Source: Eudoraea sp.
Lineage (GTDB): Bacteria > Bacteroidota > Bacteroidia > Flavobacteriales > Flavobacteriaceae
Length of the DNA: 5,892 bases
Direction of reading: 5' to 3'
Assembly (NCBI GenBank): GCA_013042125.1
Contig: JABDQS010000165.1
Location: forward strand, 1 to 5,892
Shown: piece by piece, positions 1 to 4,734 of the stretch
Position numbering within the stretch: position 1 is the first letter of the stretch
How the letters are laid out: every line of letters begins with the position of its first letter
The notes under the pieces: generated by a model
Databases searched by the model: none
Seen by the model: the letters and a program-made list of their open reading frames with translations, nothing else
What the model was told of the DNA's origin: nothing
Made by a program: the position numbers and the translations under genes

Positions 1-2
1 AT

Positions 3-797
3 CCTATACAGGTAAACCCGAGGGAGATCAATTATTTCTATCTCAAAGAGGGAATTCGTGAACGTATCATACAAAAGGGTGAAAATTTTTATGTAAATGA
101 TACCGAATTGCGATTTTCCAAAGAAGAAATGTTAGCAGAAATTGAATCCTTCCCTGAACGCTTTTCACCAAATGTGATCAGCAGACCCCTGTACCAGGAA
201 GTGATACTACCCAATCTGTGTTATATTGGAGGAGGAGGAGAGTTGGCCTACTGGTTAGAACTACGTTCCTCTTTTGAAGCTGTGAAAGTGCCTTTTCCAA
301 TACTCTTACTTCGAAATTCGGCCTTGATCATCTCTGAAAAACAGCAACAAAAATTGCATAAAATGAATATTGAGACGAAGGATCTGTTTTTGGTGCAAAA
401 TAGTCTCATTAATAAAAAGATAAGAGAGATCTCCAATATAGATATAGATTTTGGTCCTCAGAGAACACATCTCATGGAGCAATTTAAAGCCCTTTATGAT
501 CTGGCCGAACAGACGGACAAATCGTTTTTAGGTGCTGTAAAAGCACAGGAAGTTAAGCAGCTTAAGGGTTTAGAAGCTTTGGAAAAACGCCTTTTGAAAG
601 CTCAGAAACGAAAACTAAAGGATCATGTACTGCGTTTGACCGAGATACAGAATGATCTGTTTCCCAACAAATCACTTCAGGAACGCAATCGTAACTTTTC
701 TGAACTGTATCTGGAATTGGGAGATGATCTCATACCCTCCTTAATGAAAGCCTTACATCCACTAGATTCTGAATTCGTCATTGTCAGATATTCGTAG
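3..797 (+). CDS. bshC: Bacillithiol biosynthesis cysteine-adding enzyme BshC, C-terminal half (5' end outside window)
   Basis: BshC is the putative ligase that adds cysteine to glucosaminyl-malate in the last step of bacillithiol synthesis, in the cytoplasm. The frame is open from the left edge, so the true start lies outside. A TTG at 108 is internal, because conserved coding sequence continues upstream of it (PREINYFYLKEGIRERI, from about position 18). The visible 264 residues contain the family signature SPNVISRPLYQEV followed by ILPNLCYIGGGGELAYWLEL (about 165-270). After that comes a Lys/Glu-rich helical stretch (about 470-650) that fits the coiled-coil domain known from the BshC structure. 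The end LQERNRNFSELYLELGDDLI...VIVRYS is the usual BshC C-terminus. Full-length BshC is about 530 residues, so roughly half is present. It ends in TAG at 795-797, 55 bp before the next gene on the same strand. The family call is very secure. The catalytic chemistry of BshC itself is inferred from the pathway in the literature. Confidence 0.95.
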   Translation, partial: PIQVNPREINYFYLKEGIRERIIQKGENFYVNDTELRFSKEEMLAEIESFPERFSPNVISRPLYQEVILPNLCYIGGGGELAYWLELRSSFEAVKVPFPILLLRNSALIISEKQQQKLHKMNIETKDLFLVQNSLINKKIREISNIDIDFGPQRTHLMEQFKALYDLAEQTDKSFLGAVKAQEVKQLKGLEALEKRLLKAQKRKLKDHVLRLTEIQNDLFPNKSLQERNRNFSELYLELGDDLIPSLMKALHPLDSEFVIVRYS

Positions 798-798
798 T

Positions 799-808
799 TT
801 TCTTACGG
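799..808 (+). repeat. Left arm of 10-bp inverted repeat flanking the decarboxylase gene
   Basis: TTTCTTACGG at 799-808 is the exact reverse complement of CCGTAAGAAA at 2229-2238. This arm begins 2 bp after the bshC stop. The other begins 3 bp after the decarboxylase stop. Both arms also lie beside a TACGGTA copy (804-810 and 2241-2247). The match is seen directly; whether it has a function is unknown. Confidence 0.5.
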
Positions 809-826
809 TATTAAGGCAGTCCCTTG

Positions 827-834
827 TACTTTTG
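827..834 (+). promoter_or_regulatory. Candidate -7 promoter box (TAnnTTTG) for the decarboxylase gene
   Basis: TACTTTTG matches the Bacteroidota primary-sigma -7 consensus TAnnTTTG exactly. It would place transcription start near 840. I see no clean TTG -33 element at the usual spacing; the nearest pyrimidine-rich run is at 798-804. If real, the leader would be about 12 nt to the ATG at 853 or about 42 nt to the ATG at 883, which bears on the start choice. Confidence 0.45.
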
Positions 835-852
835 TATTAGAAACTTTTTTCC

Positions 853-2226
853 ATGCATAATATTGATATAGGAGTGGTAGAAATGACCTTGGATGTCATG
901 AAATATGCCATAAACAGAATTACAAATATCTCACCCACATTAGGAAAGCCCAAGAAGGAGGAGGAATTATACAAATTAGTAGGAGAGACCATTACCTCAA
1001 AGGGCATTGGTGGGGAACGTGCTTTTGAGTTATTTAAAGACATACTTCTGCCGGCAACGGTGCCAATAGATCATCCGAGGCACCTTGCTTTTGTTCCAGC
1101 TGCCCCTACAAGAGCTGCGGTAATGTTCGATCTGGTTACTTCTGCATCAAGTATCCACGGAGCTTATTGGATGGAAGGAGCAGGAGGGATCTTTTGTGAG
1201 AATCAGGCAATGAAATGGCTAGTCTCGCTTGCAGGAATGCCTGCAGGTGCCTTTGGGGTCTTTACGAGTGGTGGTACCGCTGCTAATCTTTCTGCAATGG
1301 TGACCGCCAGGGAGCATTGGAGAAAAGATGCTGCCAACAGAAATAAAAAAGGACTTATTATTGCATCGATTGGAGCTCATTCCTCTATCAAAGCAATGGC
1401 ACAAGTGATCGATGCTGAATTAATTCTAGTAGATTCTCAAGAAGAAATGACCGGAGAGGACTTAGAGTCTAAAATAAATTCGCTCGATACATCCCAGCGT
1501 GAACGCTTATTTGCCGTAGTTGCTACAGGCGGAACAACCAATGCCGGAATTATTGATGATTTAGAGGGGATTGCTCAAGTATGTGAAGATCATGGATTGT
1601 GGTATCATGTGGATGCAGCCTATGGCGGAGGAGCTTTGGTGGCCGATTCTGTCCGACATCACTTTAACGGTATTGAAAAAGCAGATAGTATTACCATAGA
1701 CCCTCATAAATGGCTTTTTTCTCCATATGATTGTGGGGCAATACTCTATAAAGATCCGGAATTGGCAAAAGAGGCTCATTCTCAGGAGGGATCATATCTC
1801 GATATTATAAGCGATGAAGGGGCTCAGGGTTTTAATCCTGCAGATTATCAGATACAACTAACCAGAAGGTTAAGGGGACTTCCTTTATGGTTCTCTTTGG
1901 CCACAAATGGAATAGATAAATATAAATGGGCCGTAGAGAAGGGGATATCACTGGCTAAATTATCAGCTGAACTTATAGAAAAACGGCCGGAATTGGAGTT
2001 GGTGAGACCTCCCAGTCTTTCTTGTGTCCTATTCAGGCGCAAAGGCTGGTCACCAGAATCGTATACAAATTGGACCTATAACAATCACAAAGAAGGTCTT
2101 GCCCTGGTTACACCCACCAAATGGAGAACCAGCGAAGGTTATGAAACGGTTATTCGTTTTTGTTTTATTAACCCGGATACCGGTCAGGAAGATATTGAAA
2201 TGATCTTGGATACATTAAAAGAGTAG
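853..2226 (+). CDS. Group II PLP-dependent amino-acid decarboxylase, substrate unknown
   Basis: This is a 457-residue, fold-type I PLP enzyme of the aromatic amino acid/glutamate/diaminobutyrate decarboxylase group, presumably cytoplasmic and dimeric. Visible landmarks are: FTSGGTAANLSA at residues 137-148 (cofactor phosphate region); H176 in GAHSSIK (expected to stack on the PLP ring); HVDAAYGG at 252-259, with D254 facing the pyridine nitrogen; and DPHKW at 283-287, with K286 as the Schiff-base lysine. QEGSYLDII at 311-319 fits the mobile catalytic loop, with Y315 in the place of the catalytic tyrosine of animal DOPA decarboxylase. LTRRLRGLPLWF at 336-347 is the conserved arginine-containing helix. 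Length is normal and no key residue is missing. The start at 853 is the longest reading. ATG 883 (residue 11), preceded by GGAG at 871-874 and better spaced from the -7 box, is a good alternative. It is convergent with the PNPOx-like gene. The family is secure; the sequence does not let me choose between aromatic, aspartate, glutamate or diaminobutyrate substrates. Confidence 0.92.
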   Translation: MHNIDIGVVEMTLDVMKYAINRITNISPTLGKPKKEEELYKLVGETITSKGIGGERAFELFKDILLPATVPIDHPRHLAFVPAAPTRAAVMFDLVTSASSIHGAYWMEGAGGIFCENQAMKWLVSLAGMPAGAFGVFTSGGTAANLSAMVTAREHWRKDAANRNKKGLIIASIGAHSSIKAMAQVIDAELILVDSQEEMTGEDLESKINSLDTSQRERLFAVVATGGTTNAGIIDDLEGIAQVCEDHGLWYHVDAAYGGGALVADSVRHHFNGIEKADSITIDPHKWLFSPYDCGAILYKDPELAKEAHSQEGSYLDIISDEGAQGFNPADYQIQLTRRLRGLPLWFSLATNGIDKYKWAVEKGISLAKLSAELIEKRPELELVRPPSLSCVLFRRKGWSPESYTNWTYNNHKEGLALVTPTKWRTSEGYETVIRFCFINPDTGQEDIEMILDTLKE

Positions 2227-2249
2227 GTCCGTAAGAAACCTACGGTACC
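2226..2249. terminator. Short hairpin between convergent stop codons, weak bidirectional terminator candidate
   Basis: GGT-CCGTA (2226-2233) pairs with TACGG-ACC (2241-2249, one bulged T at 2246) around a 7-nt loop, giving 8 bp. It overlaps both stop codons of the convergent pair. There is no T-tract on the plus strand. On the minus strand a CTCTTTT run follows several bases later, so it suits the PNPOx-like transcript better. This is a weak call. Confidence 0.3.
2229..2238 (-). repeat. Right arm of 10-bp inverted repeat flanking the decarboxylase gene
   Basis: CCGTAAGAAA is the reverse complement of 799-808. It also forms part of the small hairpin at 2226-2249, so its conservation could reflect a terminator rather than a gene-cassette boundary. 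Confidence 0.45.
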
Positions 2250-2785
2250 AGGAACTCACTTTCCCAATAATCATCTTCCCAGGAGTAACGAACCCTAATA
2301 TGGTGTGGCCTTTTTAGTTTAAGGTATTCAATCTTGAAGGGGGTAATTTGCACGATGCAAAAATGGTCCTCATCATCTAAATAATCTAACTGATCAGGGT
2401 TGGTTAAGGTAGTTCCGGGAGCTGTGGTCGTTGTATAGTCCTTTCTGGAAGGACCCTTTACACCTTTCCAGTATTTTTCTTTGATTTCCTCATCATGAAT
2501 CACTTTGGCCATTCCTTCAATCCTGATCTGCATTAAGTTCTTGGAATTATAAAACAGGAGCCCAACTTTTTTGTTTTCCTGCAGATGTATCATTTTTTTT
2601 GATCTGCTGTCTGTATAAAAGGTAAGTTGAAGCTCTTCTGATATGTCTCGAAGTACAACGGTCCTTAAACGCGCTACCTGGTCCAAACCTACTGTAGCAA
2701 GGGTAAAATAACGAAAAGGGTGCCCTTTTTGTGAGACACCTTTCTTTAATTCTTTGGAAAGTTCTTTAAAATAATTCTGAGTCAT
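2240..2785 (-). CDS. Pyridoxamine 5'-phosphate oxidase family protein (FMN-binding split barrel), non-canonical active site
   Basis: This is a 181-residue protein of the PNPOx-like split-barrel superfamily, members of which bind FMN as dimers. True PdxH oxidises pyridoxamine/pyridoxine phosphate to PLP. Alignable features are: FRYFTLATV at residues 24-32; RLRTVVLR at 39-46; LTFYTDSRSKKMIHLQENK at 54-72, which matches the FMN-phosphate segment (YTNLGSRKAHQIENN in E. coli PdxH); VGLLFYN at 74-80; QIRIEGMAKV at 86-95; PFKIEYLKLK at 149-158; and the terminal LVP in place of RLAP. It is shorter than E. coli PdxH (218 residues), mainly at the N-terminus. The substrate-binding RLHDR motif aligns with HIRVR (162-166), so the Arg and His that hold PLP in E. 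coli are changed. It may be an Alr4036-type or other flavin oxidoreductase rather than a genuine PdxH, so I give no symbol. It is convergent with a PLP enzyme, which is suggestive only. Superfamily confident; reaction uncertain. Confidence 0.85.
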   Translation of the reverse strand: MTQNYFKELSKELKKGVSQKGHPFRYFTLATVGLDQVARLRTVVLRDISEELQLTFYTDSRSKKMIHLQENKKVGLLFYNSKNLMQIRIEGMAKVIHDEEIKEKYWKGVKGPSRKDYTTTTAPGTTLTNPDQLDYLDDEDHFCIVQITPFKIEYLKLKRPHHIRVRYSWEDDYWESEFLVP

Positions 2786-2934
2786 ATTCGCGAGTTATTG
2801 AGACATTAAAGATAAATAATTTAAAGATTAGGTAGGGTTTTTTTAAAGAGAGTTGTTCTATAATAAATTGCTTTGAAAAAGAAATTTTTTAAAGTGTCAT
2901 AAAAATTCATGTGTTTAGGTTGGTTTTTGATTTG

Positions 2935-2970
2935 AAAAGCCTTGACCGTAGGGGTCAGGGCTTTTCTTTT
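2935..2970 (+). terminator. Strong Rho-independent terminator with no upstream plus-strand gene nearby
   Basis: AAAAGCCTTGACC (2935-2947) pairs with GGTCAGGGCTTTT (2953-2965) over 13 bp with a single G-T wobble and a GTAGG loop. The pyrimidine/T-rich tail CTTTTCTTTTTG follows on the plus strand only. The orientation is therefore plus. The nearest plus-strand gene upstream is the decarboxylase, about 710 bp away beyond the whole minus-strand gene. It may end a small RNA from 2786-2935, or a long read-through transcript antisense to the PNPOx-like gene. Confidence 0.75.
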
Positions 2971-3002
2971 TGTTATTTATTCCAATAACATTTGTTAACA
3001 AA
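2971..3002. repeat. Hairpin followed directly by a 12-bp perfect palindrome
   Basis: TGTTATT (2971-2977) pairs exactly with AATAACA (2984-2990) around TATTCC. It is followed without a gap by TTTGTTAACAAA (2991-3002), a perfect palindrome of the kind bound by dimeric regulators. Both are A/T-rich, so chance is a real alternative. The position, between the terminator and guaA, fits an operator, but nothing proves it. Confidence 0.35.
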
Positions 3003-3042
3003 GCTGCTAAGAGCTCAATAAGTCCACTTCTTTATCTTTTAA

Positions 3043-3073
3043 AGCAATTACCCCGTAAAAGGGAGCAGTTGCT
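3043..3073 (+). other. Stem-loop in the probable guaA leader
   Basis: AGCAATT (3043-3049) pairs with AGTTGCT (3067-3073, one T-G wobble). After a 2/3-nt internal loop, CCC (3052-3054) pairs with GGG (3061-3063), closing a GTAAAA loop. No T-tract follows, so it is not a terminator. I do not recognise a known riboswitch, and the purine riboswitch core motifs are absent. Confidence 0.35.
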
Positions 3074-3156
3074 ATTGTATACGGCCACTTTCCTATAAGC
3101 AGTATGAGTGTATGGGTGTTACGTTAATAAACGGGTAATAAATATAAAAAAAAGAT

Positions 3157-3189
3157 GGCCCCAAAATAGCTCAAATTGCTATTTTTGCC
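3157..3189 (+). promoter_or_regulatory. Inverted repeat abutting the guaA start codon
   Basis: AAAATAGC (3163-3170) pairs with GCTATTTT (3178-3185) around TCAAATT. GGC (3157-3159) with GCC (3187-3189) extends the stem after an internal loop. The structure ends one base before the ATG at 3191. It could act as an operator in DNA or as a start-occluding hairpin in RNA. Function is inferred only. Confidence 0.35.
3180..3187 (+). promoter_or_regulatory. TAnnTTTG -7-like box 3 bp upstream of the guaA ATG
   Basis: TATTTTTG matches the Bacteroidota -7 consensus exactly. Normal spacing puts transcription start at or just after the A of the ATG (3191), which would give a leaderless mRNA. No TTG is visible near the expected -33 position (about 3158), so this may be a chance match and guaA may instead be read from further upstream. 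Confidence 0.3.
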
Positions 3190-3190
3190 C

Positions 3191-4723
3191 ATGCAAAATA
3201 ACGTCCTTATTTTAGATTTTGGATCTCAATACACGCAACTCATAGCTCGCAGAGTTCGTGAACTGAATATTTTCTGTGAGATCAAACCATATAATCACCT
3301 TCCTGAAGATCTAACTGAATACAAAGCTGTGATCCTCTCCGGATCGCCATACTCAGTGCGCTCGGAAGAGGCACCACATCCCGATCTAAGGAAGATCAAA
3401 GGAAAGATCCCTTTGCTGGGAGTTTGTTATGGCGCCCAGTATTTGGCTCATTTTCACGGGGGAAATGTGGCCCCTTCCAATACCAGGGAATACGGCCGGG
3501 CCAGATTATCCAGCATAAAAAAGAATGAACCTTTTTTTGATAAGATAGAAACAGGATCCCAGGTTTGGATGAGTCATTCGGATACCATCAAAGAGTTACC
3601 AGCAGAAGCAGAATTATTAGCCAGTACGCACGATGTGGAAAATGCAGCGTTTAAAATGGGAAATGAAAATACATATGGTATTCAATTCCACCCTGAAGTG
3701 TACCACACCAAAGATGGTAAACAATTACTTGAGAATTTCCTCGTGCATATTGCCGGATTACCGCAGACATGGACCCCGGATGCCTTTGTGGAGACCACTG
3801 TGGCAGAACTTAAGAAAGAAATAGGTGACGATAAGGTAATATTAGGTCTCTCGGGGGGCGTAGATTCTACCGTAGCCGGCGTACTGCTGCACAAGGCCAT
3901 TGGCAAGCACCTGCATTGTATTTTCGTAAACAATGGTCTTCTGCGGAAGAATGAGTTCGCTGAGGTGCTTGATCAATATGAGCATATGGGGTTAAATGTG
4001 AAAGGTGTAGATGCTTCGGCACGCTTTTTGGATGCATTGGCTGGAGAAGATGATCCTGAGAAGAAACGAAAGATCATAGGGGGTGTTTTTATTGATGTTT
4101 TTGACGATGAGGCACACTTGGTGGAAGACGCCAAATGGTTGGCTCAGGGAACAATTTACCCGGACAGGATAGAATCTGTCTCTGCTTCCGGTGGACCTTC
4201 GGCGACCATTAAAAGTCATCACAATGTTGGAGGATTGCCAGATTATATGAAGCTGAATATAGTTGAGCCCTTAAAAATGCTCTTTAAAGATGAAGTAAGA
4301 AGAGTTGGAACTACCCTGGGGATCGAAGAGGAACGATTGGGAAGACATCCATTTCCCGGTCCCGGACTAGCCATCCGGATACTTGGCGATATAACCAGAG
4401 AAAAAGTGGCCATTTTACAAGAGGTAGATGCGATCTTTATAAAAGGTTTACGTGATTGGGGGTTGTATGACGATGTGTGGCAGGCCGGAGCCATGTTACT
4501 GCCTGTTCATAGTGTTGGCGTCATGGGAGATGAAAGGACCTATGAAAAATGTGTGGCCCTGAGGGCAGTGGAAAGTACAGATGGTATGACGGCAGATTGG
4601 GTAAATTTACCGTACGAGTTCTTGCAAAAGATGTCTAATGATATAATCAATAAAGTCCCGGGAGTGAATAGGGTAGTTTATGACATAAGTTCTAAACCTC
4701 CGGCAACCATAGAGTGGGAATAA
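3191..4723 (+). CDS. guaA: Glutamine-hydrolysing GMP synthase
   Basis: GuaA converts XMP, ATP and glutamine to GMP in the cytoplasm, the last step of guanine nucleotide synthesis. The 510-residue protein is full length for bacteria (usually 510-525). The class I glutamine amidotransferase domain covers residues 1 to about 190: it opens with [20 protein letters not shown], has nucleophile C79 in GVCYGAQ, and completes the triad with H167 and E169 in QFHPEV. The ATP pyrophosphatase domain follows, with P-loop SGGVDS at 221-226 and [10 protein letters not shown] at 246-255. The C-terminal dimerisation domain carries [17 protein letters not shown] at 384-400 and ends in [10 protein letters not shown] chose ATG 3191 because the protein there opens exactly as its homologues do; an in-frame TTG at 3176 would add five residues across the hairpin and is unlikely. 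The LysM gene follows after 11 bp with no terminator between, suggesting one transcript. Confidence 0.98.
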   Translation: MQNNVLILDFGSQYTQLIARRVRELNIFCEIKPYNHLPEDLTEYKAVILSGSPYSVRSEEAPHPDLRKIKGKIPLLGVCYGAQYLAHFHGGNVAPSNTREYGRARLSSIKKNEPFFDKIETGSQVWMSHSDTIKELPAEAELLASTHDVENAAFKMGNENTYGIQFHPEVYHTKDGKQLLENFLVHIAGLPQTWTPDAFVETTVAELKKEIGDDKVILGLSGGVDSTVAGVLLHKAIGKHLHCIFVNNGLLRKNEFAEVLDQYEHMGLNVKGVDASARFLDALAGEDDPEKKRKIIGGVFIDVFDDEAHLVEDAKWLAQGTIYPDRIESVSASGGPSATIKSHHNVGGLPDYMKLNIVEPLKMLFKDEVRRVGTTLGIEEERLGRHPFPGPGLAIRILGDITREKVAILQEVDAIFIKGLRDWGLYDDVWQAGAMLLPVHSVGVMGDERTYEKCVALRAVESTDGMTADWVNLPYEFLQKMSNDIINKVPGVNRVVYDISSKPPATIEWE

Positions 4724-4734
4724 ACGTATATAAA

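Larger units (their letters stand above)
2786..3190. other. Gene-free divergent intergenic region (405 bp) upstream of guaA
   Basis: No convincing protein gene or tRNA is visible on either strand. The left third (2786-2930) is strongly AT-rich and holds a direct repeat TTTTTTAAAGwG (2839-2850 and 2885-2896), an all-A/T hairpin (2883-2889 with 2901-2907), and a weak minus-strand -7-like TATCTTTA (2807-2814) that could serve the PNPOx-like gene. A plus-strand near-consensus TTGCTTTG lies at 2868-2875. The middle holds a strong terminator and adjacent hairpins (2935-3002). The right third holds a 31-nt hairpin and the guaA start region. These are listed separately. Confidence 0.6.

Noticed and set aside
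837..2042. Minus-strand frames across the decarboxylase gene
   Set aside because: They are antisense to a complete enzyme with all its motifs; their composition is not protein-like.
2839..2896. Direct repeat TTTTTTAAAGwG, 46 bp apart
   Set aside because: It is low-complexity A/T sequence in an AT-rich spacer and easily arises by chance.
2909..2935. Mini-ORF of eight codons (MCLGWFLI) ending exactly at the left arm of the terminator, resembling an attenuator leader peptide
   Set aside because: There is no run of regulatory codons, no convincing antiterminator pairing, and the downstream gene is guaA more than 220 bp away, so chance is the better explanation.
3043..3073. Possible purine riboswitch before guaA
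   Set aside because: The conserved three-way-junction core of purine riboswitches is not present; only a simple stem-loop is seen.
3155..3169. Four-codon upstream ORF (MAPK) after an A-rich stretch just before guaA
   Set aside because: It is too short to support on sequence alone, and its transcription is uncertain if the -7 box at 3180 is used.
3176..3190. TTG start for guaA adding five residues
   Set aside because: Homologues start at the MQxN...[12 protein letters not shown] position, and the extra codons lie in a hairpin arm.
3682..4494. Several 60-80 codon minus-strand frames inside guaA
   Set aside because: They overlap a complete, strongly conserved GuaA on the other strand and show no family features.
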